Part shown: piece after piece, positions 8,599 to 17,332 of the stretch
Layout: each line of letters starts with the position of its first letter
Numbering within the stretch: position 1 is the stretch's first letter
Source: Bacteroidota bacterium
GTDB lineage: Bacteria; Bacteroidota; Bacteroidia; Bacteroidales; F082
Direction: 5' to 3'
DNA: 64,000 bases
Assembly (NCBI GenBank): GCA_020444415.1
Contig: JAHLLA010000007.1
Span: 94,588-158,587 of the forward strand
Notes under the pieces: generated by a model
What the model was told of the DNA's origin: nothing
Database searches by the model: none
The model's input: the letters and a program-made list of their open reading frames with translations, nothing else
Made by a program: the position numbers and the translations under genes

Positions 8599-10545
8599 AT
8601 GCGCCTAAGTATACGTGTCATTCTGATAAGTGCTATTTGCAGTTTAATAATAAATTGCAAAGGACCTGAGAAATCAGAAAATAAAGGACTCCGTTTCAGT
8701 GATGAACTGGAGTCTATTTACAGTGTCCAAATAAAAGATTATTCAATTGACATAAATGGTATTAAAACTAATCAAGGCGCGAAACTCACCTTGGAAACAA
8801 TGGATCAATTATTTGAATCTCCATATACGATTCCAGATGTGTTTGGCCGCTTCAATAAATCTGTTATAAGATCCATTTCTAACTCTACTTACCTTGTGCA
8901 TATGGGTTACAGATTATTAGGGGCCGTTTCAGGAGGATTTGGTCCTCCTGTGAGAGGACAGAATGATCGGATTCCGGATATACATGATGAAAATGAACTC
9001 AATCAACATGTCGAAGATTTAAAAAACCGGGGAGTTATTTATGTTAATTTAAACAAAGTGGAAAGCTGGCAGCAAATTGAACTTTCAACAAGAGTGATTA
9101 TTATAAGAACATTGTTCATACTTGAGCAAAATCAAAATTTGGTCTGTTCATATTTGTCACCTATTATGAAGAATGAGAGTCATTTGATTTATAATACAAT
9201 GGATTCACTCAAGCGTTTATATAAGAAATACTTTGAGCCTTTGAATAGTCGCCAGATGCTTGATTTTTCAGCAATCAATACACTAAAAGAGATTGATCTG
9301 ACGCAGATATCATTTGTCTCCAGAAGAATAACGGATCAGTTAAACCAAGTTGTGAGTGCTTTTAATGTTCCTGTGGAATCGAAATTTGGCAGTTGCGAAT
9401 TTGATACAAAGTTCGGTAAAGTTGCCGTATTTGGACATGATAATCATAAAATTGAAGGGAAATATTGCCTATCTGTCGACTTGGGTGGGGACGATATATA
9501 TTCAGGAAACATTTCATCATCCATATTTAAAGATATGCCAATCAGCATTTTGCTTGATTTTGGTGGTAATGATAATTATTCTGAAGTGAGTGGATATGGA
9601 AAGCTAGCATCCGGTATTTTCGGCGTTTCAATTCTTTGGGATCATGACGGGGATGATATGTATGAAACGAGTGGAGCAGGAATAGCTAGCGCATTTTTAG
9701 GATGTGCACTTTTAATTGATGAAAATGGAGATGATTTTTATATATGTAATGGGGATTTTTCAATGGCTTCCTCATATTTCGGACTTGCTTTGTTGCTTGA
9801 TAAGAGAGGTAATGACAGGTATGAATGCGGGAGTTATTCATTAGGTTTTGGAGGGACAAAAGGTGTAGGATTAATGATAGATGTCGCCGGGAATGACACA
9901 TTTAATTCTATAATTAATTCAAAAACTTCATTTATACTGGGAGCAGCAAAAGGCAGGTGGGCAGAAGCAACAGATGGTCAGAATTTGGGTGGGGGATTTG
10001 GTATGTTCATGGATATAAATGGTAATGATATTTATAATTCAAACAGTTTTAGCCAGGGAGCAGCGTATTATTTATCAACCGGTTCTTTTTATGACGGAGG
10101 CGGAGATGACCAGTATAACGCGGTGAGTCATTCACAGGGTTATGCTGCTCATTTTGCATTAGCAAATTTCAAGGATTTAAAGGGTAATGATTCCTATAAT
10201 AGCCAATCAGATTTGAAGCAGATCACACAAATATTGGGTAGCGGAAGAGACCTTTCTACAGGTTTTTTCATTGATGATGAGGGGAATGATAGCTATTGTT
10301 TTGGAAACAGGTCAGTTGGCATTGGCGATATGAACGGATTTGGGTTATTTATTGATAGAGATGGTGATGACAATTACTGTTGGATTAAGAATCAACTGAA
10401 TAAGGCGAGTGGTTCTATGGGCGAACAAGCAGAATTAAGCTCAAATCAGCATTTGACAAGCAGGATATTTGAAAATCAAACAAAAACCAAGGGTTATTTT
10501 ATTGATGAAGTAGGCAATAATGAACTTCATGTTCATATGAATTAA
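8599..10545 (+). CDS. Lipoprotein with twelve D-x-x-G-[ND]-[DN]-x-[YF] repeats
   Basis: A 648-residue protein with a lipoprotein signal (LIINC, Cys20). Residues 30-290 are of mixed helix/strand character and not recognised. Residues from about 293 to 645 hold twelve copies of a short motif: hydrophobic residues, then D-x-x-G-[ND]-D-x-Y (for example DLGGDDIY, DENGDDFY, DKRGNDRY, DINGNDIY, DRDGDDNY), 20-40 residues apart. The last copy is degenerate (DEVGNNEL). The Asp/Asn-Gly pattern suggests a calcium-binding beta-solenoid similar in principle to RTX repeats, but the motif is not the RTX nonapeptide. It lies in the middle of the hydrolase operon, so a scaffold or substrate-binding role is possible. 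Function unknown. Confidence 0.8.
   Translation: MRLSIRVILISAICSLIINCKGPEKSENKGLRFSDELESIYSVQIKDYSIDINGIKTNQGAKLTLETMDQLFESPYTIPDVFGRFNKSVIRSISNSTYLVHMGYRLLGAVSGGFGPPVRGQNDRIPDIHDENELNQHVEDLKNRGVIYVNLNKVESWQQIELSTRVIIIRTLFILEQNQNLVCSYLSPIMKNESHLIYNTMDSLKRLYKKYFEPLNSRQMLDFSAINTLKEIDLTQISFVSRRITDQLNQVVSAFNVPVESKFGSCEFDTKFGKVAVFGHDNHKIEGKYCLSVDLGGDDIYSGNISSSIFKDMPISILLDFGGNDNYSEVSGYGKLASGIFGVSILWDHDGDDMYETSGAGIASAFLGCALLIDENGDDFYICNGDFSMASSYFGLALLLDKRGNDRYECGSYSLGFGGTKGVGLMIDVAGNDTFNSIINSKTSFILGAAKGRWAEATDGQNLGGGFGMFMDINGNDIYNSNSFSQGAAYYLSTGSFYDGGGDDQYNAVSHSQGYAAHFALANFKDLKGNDSYNSQSDLKQITQILGSGRDLSTGFFIDDEGNDSYCFGNRSVGIGDMNGFGLFIDRDGDDNYCWIKNQLNKASGSMGEQAELSSNQHLTSRIFENQTKTKGYFIDEVGNNELHVHMN
9476..10530 (+). 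repeat. Twelve protein-level D-x-x-G-[ND]-[DN]-x-[YF] repeats
   Basis: The repeat cores start at SVDLGGDDIY and end at FIDEVGNNEL. Invariant positions are the first Asp, the Gly and the following acidic/amide pair; the aromatic is Tyr in ten copies and Phe in one. The spacers differ in length, so this is not a tandem DNA repeat but a diverged protein repeat. Confidence 0.8.
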
Positions 10546-10621
10546 ACAGTCATTATTCTCTTCTTTATCAAATGATAAAATACTATCAGATATTATAGTT
10601 TCATGAGAAATTGTGTGACTT

Positions 10622-10661
10622 AGGAGGCGGGAGCATGTCTCAGAATTCTTTATCCATATGA
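10622..10661 (+). promoter_or_regulatory. Possible leader ORF with strong Shine-Dalgarno, coupled to the Ntn hydrolase gene
   Basis: An AGGAGG (10622-10627) stands before an ATG at 10635 that opens an eight-codon frame (MSQNSLSI) closed by TGA at 10659-10661. Its ATA-TGA end overlaps the ATG of the next gene at 10658. Strong Shine-Dalgarno sequences are rare in this phylum and in this window, so a coupled leader peptide is possible; chance is not excluded. Confidence 0.3.
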
Positions 10662-11713
10662 AAAAGCTTATTATCAGTATTAGTATACTTTTCGCAAGTG
10701 CTTTTATAAACAATTTGCTATCGTGCACTGCAATATGCGTGGCAACATGTGAGAGCTTGTTCCTGGCTAAAAATTTTGACTGGGAGATTGATAACGGTTA
10801 CCTTATTCTAAATCCAAGGGGAGAGAAGAAGGTTACGTTCAATAAGAGCTCTAAGAAGAAATCATGGACTACTAAGTATGGTAGTATTACATTTAACCAG
10901 TTTGGTAAAGAATTCCCATTAGGTGGTATGAACGAGACAGGACTTGTTGTTGAGGAATTGTCAGCATTATTGCCTGTCGTAAATGATTTGGAAACACATA
11001 TAAAAATTAATGAATTTCAGTGGGTACAATATCAGCTTGATATGTGCTCATCTGTCAATGACGTAATTGCTCATCTTGATCAATTTTCAATGTCAACTTT
11101 ATTATTTCCCTTGCATTATATTATTTCTGATAAGTGGGGTAACGTTGCTATTATTGAGTTGAGCGACATTGGATTCAAATTTTACACAAATGAAGACCTT
11201 CCATTCAAAGTTTTGAGTAATAATACTTATGCCGAGTCTCTGAAATATATTAAAAATTTTCAAGGGTTTGGGGGTGATATGCCCATTGTTAACAGGAAGG
11301 AATCCTGCGAAAGGTTTGTAAAAGCTGCTGATATGCTGTCAAAGAATGATCGGCAACCAAATACTGACGAGATGTTCCTTATGCTCGATACCTTAAAACA
11401 ATCCGATACGCGCTGGAGTATTGTTTATGATATAACCAACCTGAAGATATATTTCAAGTTCCATAGCTGTGTATCAGAAAAATGTATTGATTTAAGCAGA
11501 ATAGATTTTATGGGATTAACTGCAACGAAAGGTAGTGATCTTTCAGAATGCAATTCAATAAGTGAAAATGACCTAATCCTTTTAGCAAAAGAAGATAACA
11601 CAAAACTGGTTGAAGATGTAATTCATACGATGTCAAAGGAATTAGAAGTAGCAGATAATTTAAAGACGCTTAAAAGCATGGTCTTATATGGAAATCAGTT
11701 TTTAAGTGAATGA
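10658..11713 (+). CDS. Choloylglycine-hydrolase-like Ntn amidase, exported
   Basis: A 351-residue linear-amide C-N hydrolase of the choloylglycine hydrolase / penicillin V acylase type. The hydrophobic leader ends at NLLSC and the family's catalytic N-terminal Cys is the very next residue, C23 (in CTAIC). The block LAKNFDWE corresponds to the conserved Asp/Arg region, and NFDWEIDNGYLILNPRG plus GGMNETGLVVEEL are family landmarks. Export and signal cleavage would therefore expose the nucleophile without a separate self-cleavage; equally the sequence reads as a lipobox, and lipidation would block the active site. Members hydrolyse bile salts, penicillin V or N-acyl homoserine lactones; the substrate here is unknown. 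A 112-base gap with a possible leader ORF separates it from the repeat lipoprotein. Confidence 0.85.
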   Translation: MKKLIISISILFASAFINNLLSCTAICVATCESLFLAKNFDWEIDNGYLILNPRGEKKVTFNKSSKKKSWTTKYGSITFNQFGKEFPLGGMNETGLVVEELSALLPVVNDLETHIKINEFQWVQYQLDMCSSVNDVIAHLDQFSMSTLLFPLHYIISDKWGNVAIIELSDIGFKFYTNEDLPFKVLSNNTYAESLKYIKNFQGFGGDMPIVNRKESCERFVKAADMLSKNDRQPNTDEMFLMLDTLKQSDTRWSIVYDITNLKIYFKFHSCVSEKCIDLSRIDFMGLTATKGSDLSECNSISENDLILLAKEDNTKLVEDVIHTMSKELEVADNLKTLKSMVLYGNQFLSE

Positions 11714-11735
11714 AATAAGATCAAATATCTAAGAA

Positions 11736-12107
11736 ATGGAAATAACGGAAATTAAGAAAAAGGCAACAGGTATTTATATGATTGCGATAGGTTCAGCGAT
11801 TATTATTGTATGGTCTATGATACTTGGTTTTGAAAGCCTGAAGGAAGAAAAAATAGAAATCATATTTCATCTTATTTCCGAGTTTTTTACGGCTTCAGTT
11901 TGCATTGCGGGAGGACTTGGCCTTTTATTAGATAGGAAACGAAGCAAATTAATTATATCATTTGGGTTGGGTGCATTAATTTATTCTGTTATTAATGCAT
12001 CGGGGTATTATTTAGAAAATGGAAATATAATAACGGTAATTTTATTTATCGCTCTGCTTATTGTTTCCACAATGATTGCATTAAGAACTCTAAAAAAGTA
12101 TACGTAA
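11736..12107 (+). CDS. Small four-helix membrane protein
   Basis: A 123-residue protein with four hydrophobic helices (about 13-32, 44-66, 71-89, 97-114) and short charged loops. I do not recognise a family. It starts 22 bases after the Ntn hydrolase stop in the same direction, so it is probably the last gene of the hydrolase run. No motif suggests a catalytic role. Confidence 0.65.
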   Translation: MEITEIKKKATGIYMIAIGSAIIIVWSMILGFESLKEEKIEIIFHLISEFFTASVCIAGGLGLLLDRKRSKLIISFGLGALIYSVINASGYYLENGNIITVILFIALLIVSTMIALRTLKKYT

Positions 12108-12216
12108 TATGCATGTATAAGCGTCTGCACGTGAAAACAAAAAGCCTTTATTCGCTTCGCTCATGTAACTTTTTTATTCATTGACTTATGAATGTAAGCA
12201 TGCAACGTCATAGAAC

Positions 12217-12250
12217 TAAAAAAGCCCTGCTTTTTCAAGCAAGGCTTTTC
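12217..12250 (-). terminator. Terminator of the tRNA-Pro transcript (works on both strands)
   Basis: AAAAGCC-C-TGCTT pairs with AAGCA-A-GGCTTTT with one mismatch around a TTTC loop. On the minus strand the hairpin is followed by a T-run, just after the tRNA-Pro 3' end; on the + strand it could also close the hydrolase operon. Confidence 0.65.
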
Positions 12251-12255
12251 GTTTG

Positions 12256-12330
12256 TCGGGGTGGCAGGATTCGAACCTGCGACCTCCTGCTCCCAAAGCA
12301 GGCGCGCTAACCGGACTACGCTACACCCCG
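12256..12330 (-). tRNA. tRNA-Pro (anticodon TGG)
   Basis: The minus strand folds as a complete cloverleaf. The acceptor stem is CGGGGTG/CACCCCG, the T-arm has GGTTCGAATCC, and the anticodon loop contains TTTGGGA with anticodon TGG. The discriminator base is A and no CCA is encoded, as is common in Bacteroidota. A terminator follows directly. Confidence 0.95.
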
Positions 12331-12418
12331 GAATAGGTGTGAGTTTGTGTGTGGGTGTGAGAAATTCATTTGTTATAAATGAGGGTGCAAAAGTATAAAA
12401 ATTTTAATACGAACCATA

Positions 12419-12769
12419 TTATTTTGAATAACTTCTATACATGCCCAGCAGCATTTTCGAAACCTGTTCATATTTTTCATAAAAACCCGCATATTCTTTA
12501 TCCTTGATGTGGCCATTATCAAATGTAAATTGAAGTAAAGTCACAGACTCATTTATATTTCCCCTGGCCATGGTAATATAGTGTTTTTTGTCGTTTACGG
12601 AAATTCTACCTGTTCCTTCTGCCAGGCTCAGCATCACACCTAATGAGGCTCTTTTCCATTGGTCTTTAATAAGGGGTTCTATTTTTTTATCCGTGTTGAG
12701 AAAATGAAAAACATCAAAATTTAATTTGCGTAACACCTGGTACACATCTAGTTTTTCAAAATCAAACAC
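12419..12769 (-). CDS. Four-helix-bundle protein (S23/IVP-like)
   Basis: A 116-residue protein opening F-D-F-E-K-L-D-V-Y-Q, the hallmark of the four-helix-bundle family first found as ORFs in 23S rRNA intervening sequences. Later marks are SLAEGTGR and HYITMARGNINES. The open frame continues upstream through tRNA-Ser, which cannot be coding, and there is no ATG after it. The GTG at 12769, with AGGAAA before it, gives the usual start for the family. Function is unknown in the family; copies are often scattered in Bacteroidota genomes, commonly near tRNA or rRNA genes. It lies between two tRNA genes on the same strand. Confidence 0.75.
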   Translation of the reverse strand: MFDFEKLDVYQVLRKLNFDVFHFLNTDKKIEPLIKDQWKRASLGVMLSLAEGTGRISVNDKKHYITMARGNINESVTLLQFTFDNGHIKDKEYAGFYEKYEQVSKMLLGMYRSYSK

Positions 12770-12850
12770 TTTCCTGGAATTTTTAATAAGAATTACATGA
12801 GGAATAAACTTGCACACACCCAAAGTCAAGTCCAAACATACATCCTTTTT

Positions 12851-12939
<89 letters not shown>

Positions 12940-13171
12940 AATGATGAATTACCAATTAATAATATTGATAACTTCGCCCGTTCTCTTTCAACCAATCTTC
13001 ATCTCATTTAAAACGGACTGCAAAAATAGATAATTGATGTTCATCTCCAAATTTTTTTTAACGGAATTCCTTAAATTTTGTTTTCCTTGAAAGATACATA
13101 GGCTCATTATGTCAAAAATGAAATTGAAATATCAAAAGTTCATGGTGAATTAATTCTTCCATTTAATTGGG

Positions 13172-13199
13172 TTTGATTGATTAATTAGGATTAATTTTG
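13172..13199 (+). promoter_or_regulatory. Promoter-like pair before the aconitase-family gene
   Basis: TTTG at 13172-13175 and TAATTTTG at 13192-13199, with a 16-base spacer that is shorter than usual. The -7 box is 34 bases before the ATG at 13234. Confidence 0.4.
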
Positions 13200-13233
13200 C
13201 CCCTTTATTTTGTTAATATCTACATGAAATATT

Positions 13234-15012
13234 ATGAAAGGAAAAACTTTCGTCGAAAAAATATTTGGAGCTGAAAAAGGCAGTATTGTATTTAAACAAC
13301 CCGATATTGTACTCACACATGACAATTCAGCCAGCATTTTCAATACTTTTCAGAAGATGGGAGGGGATAAAGTCCTCCATCCTGATCAACTGATGATCGT
13401 TTTGGATCACAATGCACCACCTACCACGGCAGCATTGGCCAATCAGTACCAGAAAGTAAGAGACTTGGTCAACGATCAGGGGATCACTAATTTCCATGAT
13501 GCTGGAAAAGGTATTTGCCATCAGATTATGTCAGATTATGCTAAACCGGGTATGGTGATTGTCGGGAGTGACAGCCATACATGCACTGCTGGTGCTTTTA
13601 ATGCATTTGCAGCTGGAATTGACCGCACGGAAGCAGCCGGGTTATGGCGCCAGGGTGAAACCTGGTTCCGGGTGCCTGAAACGTTGAAAGTAACGCTGAC
13701 GGGAAAACTATCTGAAGGTGTTTATGCCAAAGATATATCGTTGTGGATCATTGGAATGATAGGCTCCAGTGGTGCCGATTATATGTCGATTGAATATCAT
13801 GGAGATGGTGTCAAATCATTAACCATTGAACAACGAATGACTCTTGCCAACCTGGGATCAGAGATGGGCGCTAAGAATGCTGTTTTCCCAAATGATGAGG
13901 TGCTTACGAAATGGTTAGGGGAGTCTTATGAAGGCGTTTGGGCTGATGAAGATGCGGAATATGCCCATAAAATTGAAGTTGATCTGTCAAAGATTTTCCC
14001 CTTGGTAGCAGCTCCTCATCACGTGGATAATGTGAAAGCTGTTTCAGAAGTGAAAGGAACCAAGCTCCACCAGGCCATGGTGGGCACATGCACCAATGGG
14101 CGTTATGAAGACCTGGAAATCGTGGCTGAAATTTTAAAAAGTAAAAAACTTCCGGCCGGATTTCAAATGATCATCGTACCTGCTTCACAAAAAGTATATA
14201 TGAAAGCCATGCGGAATGGGGTGATAGAAATTTTGCTGGACGCTGGTGCCAATGTGCTCTCAGCTTCATGCGGTCCTTGTTTGGGAACAGGCCAGGGCAT
14301 TCCCGCGGATGGTTATAACGTGATCTCTACCTCAAACCGCAATTTTAAAGGCAGGATGGGAAATAAAGAAGCTTCTATCTACCTGGCTTCTCCTGCCACG
14401 GTAGCGCATTCAGCGCTGGCAGGCGAAATTGTCGATCCAAGAGGAATTGAAACCAATGATAAGTTTCCATATGCCATTAAAGAAACCAGCACGGTGGTTA
14501 TTCCTGAAGGTGAAAACCGCAGGTTGAATGGCGTTTGGAACTATAAAGATGTGAATGATCTAAATACTGACCAGATGTTTGCCGGAAATTTGACATACAA
14601 AGTATTAAGTTCAGAAGCAGATAAAATAATTCCCCACCTGTTTGAAGGTTTCGATACCGGTTTTAAAGATCTTGTTCAACCTGGCGATATCATCGTTGCA
14701 GGTGCCAATTTTGGATGCGGCAGCTCACGTGAGCATCCTGCTGTAGGATTATCATATGCCGGGGTTGAAGCGGTTATCTGTAAGTCGGTGAACAGGATTT
14801 TTTATCGTTCTTCGGTTAACCAGGGGTTGCCTATTATTATTTTACCTGAAGCTGTAGATGCGTACCAACCCGGAGATGAAATTAACATTAATTATGAGAC
14901 CGGTACAGTCACTATTGCAGAAAAAACCTTTACTTTTGCCGCGCTTCCTGAAAAACTAGTGAAGGTTTTCGAAGCGAAAGGACTTGTAAATTTTATCAAA
15001 CAAAACGCCTAA
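13234..15012 (+). CDS. Fused aconitase-family hydro-lyase (aconitase / homoaconitase / isopropylmalate dehydratase type)
   Basis: A 592-residue iron-sulfur hydro-lyase with the catalytic and swivel domains in one chain. Residues 1-400 are the LeuC/HacA-like part: SDSHTCTAGAFNAFAAG at 112-128, and the three 4Fe-4S ligands C286 (VGTCTNGR), C346 and C349 (SCGPCLG). Residues 450-590 are the LeuD/HacB-like swivel with GCGSSREHP at 494-502. The total is close to an archaeal-type LeuC plus LeuD and far shorter than mitochondrial-type aconitase (about 750) or AcnA/AcnB (about 860-900). The substrate (citrate, homocitrate or isopropylmalate) cannot be settled from motifs. An isocitrate/isopropylmalate-type dehydrogenase is encoded at 27.6 kb, which could be the next step of the same pathway. 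The ATG at 13234 has a promoter-like pair upstream. Confidence 0.88.
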   Translation: MKGKTFVEKIFGAEKGSIVFKQPDIVLTHDNSASIFNTFQKMGGDKVLHPDQLMIVLDHNAPPTTAALANQYQKVRDLVNDQGITNFHDAGKGICHQIMSDYAKPGMVIVGSDSHTCTAGAFNAFAAGIDRTEAAGLWRQGETWFRVPETLKVTLTGKLSEGVYAKDISLWIIGMIGSSGADYMSIEYHGDGVKSLTIEQRMTLANLGSEMGAKNAVFPNDEVLTKWLGESYEGVWADEDAEYAHKIEVDLSKIFPLVAAPHHVDNVKAVSEVKGTKLHQAMVGTCTNGRYEDLEIVAEILKSKKLPAGFQMIIVPASQKVYMKAMRNGVIEILLDAGANVLSASCGPCLGTGQGIPADGYNVISTSNRNFKGRMGNKEASIYLASPATVAHSALAGEIVDPRGIETNDKFPYAIKETSTVVIPEGENRRLNGVWNYKDVNDLNTDQMFAGNLTYKVLSSEADKIIPHLFEGFDTGFKDLVQPGDIIVAGANFGCGSSREHPAVGLSYAGVEAVICKSVNRIFYRSSVNQGLPIIILPEAVDAYQPGDEININYETGTVTIAEKTFTFAALPEKLVKVFEAKGLVNFIKQNA

Positions 15013-15046
15013 GGACTTAAAACTACATTACGATTTAAACTAAGTG

Positions 15047-16372
15047 ATGCATCGAAAGGTCAACTATCTTCTTATACCGGTATTGTTAATTATTGGCTAT
15101 CTGATACTCAGCTTTAAATTGCCAAAGTATTCGGGTCAGTATGTATTTATGGTACTCTTGTTTCTGGCTGACCTGTATTTGTGGACATCAGTCAGCAAAC
15201 AGATATTCAGTTACCGTAAGTGGCTGAAATCATTAGTGGTTTTCGTTTACTGGTTGCCAATGATCATGGTTATCGGATTAATGGTTGCCTCTATTTTTAT
15301 GCCTATAATTGAATGGAATGACCGATTTCGTACTCTCCTTCTGGGGTTCATTCTGGTATTTTATGCCGCCAAAATTCTTCCTGTCGTTTTTCTTATCCTG
15401 GCAGATATTGTAAGGGTTATTGATAAGATATTCGCATTGTTCAAAAAAGAGGAAAGAGACAAAATCGAGGAGGAAGGTATTACAAGAAGTAAATTCCTGC
15501 AATATCTCGGTTATATTTCCGGAGGGCTTGTTTTGGGAACCATGTTTACGGGAATGTTTAAATGGGTATATGATTTTAAAGTGTTTGAGCACCAGATCAA
15601 ACTTCCTAACCTCCCATCCGAATTCCATGGGATGAAAATCGTTCAGATCTCCGACATTCATTTAGGAAGCTGGAACCTGATAAAACCGCTGGAAGAAGCT
15701 GTTACGAAAATCAATGAAATGGAAGCCGACCTAATACTTTTTACCGGCGACTTGGTCAATTTCTCAACAAATGAAGCCTATCGTTTTGAAGAAACACTGG
15801 CAAAACTGGAAGCTAAAAGAGGTATTTATGCCACGCTCGGAAATCATGATTATGGAGATTATGTTACCTGGCCTAGCGAAGAAGAGAAAGAAAAAAATTT
15901 AAGAGATCTCTTTAGTTTTTTTGATCGAATTGGTTGGAAGTTGCTCAGAAATGAAAACGAAATTTTTAAATCGGAGTCAGGAAATTTAGCTTTGATTGGT
16001 GTTGAAAACTGGGGAGCCAGTCCGCGTTTTCCTAAATATGGTGATATTGAACTGGCGATGAAGGGTGCTGAGAATGCAAATGTTCGTCTGCTGATGACCC
16101 ACGACCCATCGCATTGGGACGAAATTATCGTACCCAATAACTATCCCATCGATCTTTCCATGTCAGGCCATACCCATGGGTTTCAATTTGGTATAGAAAC
16201 TCCGGGCGTCAAATGGAGCCCAGCTAAATGGCTATATAAAAACTGGGCCGGATTGTATCAGGATGAAACATCCGGCCGCTATTTGTATGTCAACAGGGGT
16301 CTTGGAGTTATTGGATACCCCGGACGTATTGGAATTTTGCCCGAAATAACCAAATTTGAACTCGTAAGCTAA
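15047..16372 (+). CDS. Membrane-anchored metallophosphoesterase
   Basis: A 441-residue protein. The first 175 residues hold four or five transmembrane helices. The remainder is a calcineurin-like phosphoesterase domain of the YkuE type with all metal-site blocks: SDIHLG, GDLV, GNHDY, the MTHDPSHW segment and SGHTHG. YkuE-like enzymes act on phosphodiester or UDP-lipid substrates at the cell surface; the membrane domain puts this one at the inner membrane. The ATG at 15047 is chosen over a GTG three bases upstream. It lies 34 bases after the aconitase-family gene, but the functions are unrelated and cotranscription is only possible. Confidence 0.88.
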   Translation: MHRKVNYLLIPVLLIIGYLILSFKLPKYSGQYVFMVLLFLADLYLWTSVSKQIFSYRKWLKSLVVFVYWLPMIMVIGLMVASIFMPIIEWNDRFRTLLLGFILVFYAAKILPVVFLILADIVRVIDKIFALFKKEERDKIEEEGITRSKFLQYLGYISGGLVLGTMFTGMFKWVYDFKVFEHQIKLPNLPSEFHGMKIVQISDIHLGSWNLIKPLEEAVTKINEMEADLILFTGDLVNFSTNEAYRFEETLAKLEAKRGIYATLGNHDYGDYVTWPSEEEKEKNLRDLFSFFDRIGWKLLRNENEIFKSESGNLALIGVENWGASPRFPKYGDIELAMKGAENANVRLLMTHDPSHWDEIIVPNNYPIDLSMSGHTHGFQFGIETPGVKWSPAKWLYKNWAGLYQDETSGRYLYVNRGLGVIGYPGRIGILPEITKFELVS

Positions 16373-16491
16373 AACTGTCAATTTGGTAAAACCTTCAGAA
16401 GCTATCCTTTGGGAAAATTTAAGGTCTTAATAGGTTTTATTTAACATTCATATAAAATTTCCGTTTATATGTTTAAAATCATATATTTTAG

Positions 16492-16499
16492 TATTTTTG
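16492..16499 (+). promoter_or_regulatory. -7 box before the TonB/DUF4249 locus
   Basis: TATTTTTG fits TAnnTTTG, about 57 bases before the probable start of the first gene of the locus. No TTTG at the right distance is present. Confidence 0.3.
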
Positions 16500-16555
16500 G
16501 GAAGCTTTATTTGGCGCATAAATTCGCAATCATTATTACATTAAAGAACTGAAAA

Positions 16556-17332
16556 TTGGTTTATTTGTTGAAACGATCTAATTGGTCGTTCTTTCACTTC
16601 ATTACTGGCGTCATCTTTATAATAGTGCTTTTTTTTAGTAGCGAATGCAAAGCTCAGGAAATTAAGCGGAATTCAAATCTTACCATACTCGAGTTAAAAA
16701 GGTTGTCAGACAGTGCTTATGGATCAGATCATGAATTAATCAATGGCCGGATTTACTACCAAAATAATCCATACGCCAAAGGTACGCCCCTGTTCATTTC
16801 TTCTGACTGGTTACCTGGTACAGTTACCATAAATCAAAGACTATACGAAAACCTTGAACTTAAATACAACATTGAAATCGATAAATTAATACTAAAAGCC
16901 ACCCAAAGATCGGGAATGACCTCTGCGATTATCTTAAATCCATTTCTGATTGATGCCTTCACACTGGCGAACAATGATTTTGTAAATGCCCGGCAATTTC
17001 CCGATAGTTTGTTTGCCGCTGACTTTGTTCAGATAATCTACAGTGGTAATATATTATTTTTAGCCACCTATAGCAAAAGCTTTCAAAAAGATTTTAGCGG
17101 TAAGACACCATATGGAAAATACCCTAAAGAGATAGCAGTATATTCGATCTGTCAAAATCAAGTGCTTACCGATATAACTTCCAAAAAAGCATTGTTGACT
17201 TATTTTGAAATTCATAAAAAGGAAATTAAAAAGTTTTTAAAGCAAAGAAGATTTAAGTTTAAAAAAGCAAGTCCATCAGAATGGCATAAAATCATTGAAT
17301 TTTGCGACCAGCTCACATCAAGTGATAATTAA
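16556..17332 (+). CDS. Secreted protein of unknown function, first gene of the TonB/DUF4249 locus
   Basis: A 258-residue protein with a signal peptide (hydrophobic stretch around 12-30 ending in CKAQ). The mature part begins as mixed alpha/beta and ends with a Lys-rich helical tail (IHKKEIKKFLKQRRFKFKKA). I recognise no named domain. The start is uncertain because no ATG precedes the signal peptide: TTG at 16556, or at 16565/16568, must be used. Its TAA shares one base with the ATG of the TonB receptor gene (TAATG), so the two are probably translationally coupled. Its position suggests a periplasmic partner of the receptor. Confidence 0.65.
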   Translation: MVYLLKRSNWSFFHFITGVIFIIVLFFSSECKAQEIKRNSNLTILELKRLSDSAYGSDHELINGRIYYQNNPYAKGTPLFISSDWLPGTVTINQRLYENLELKYNIEIDKLILKATQRSGMTSAIILNPFLIDAFTLANNDFVNARQFPDSLFAADFVQIIYSGNILFLATYSKSFQKDFSGKTPYGKYPKEIAVYSICQNQVLTDITSKKALLTYFEIHKKEIKKFLKQRRFKFKKASPSEWHKIIEFCDQLTSSDN

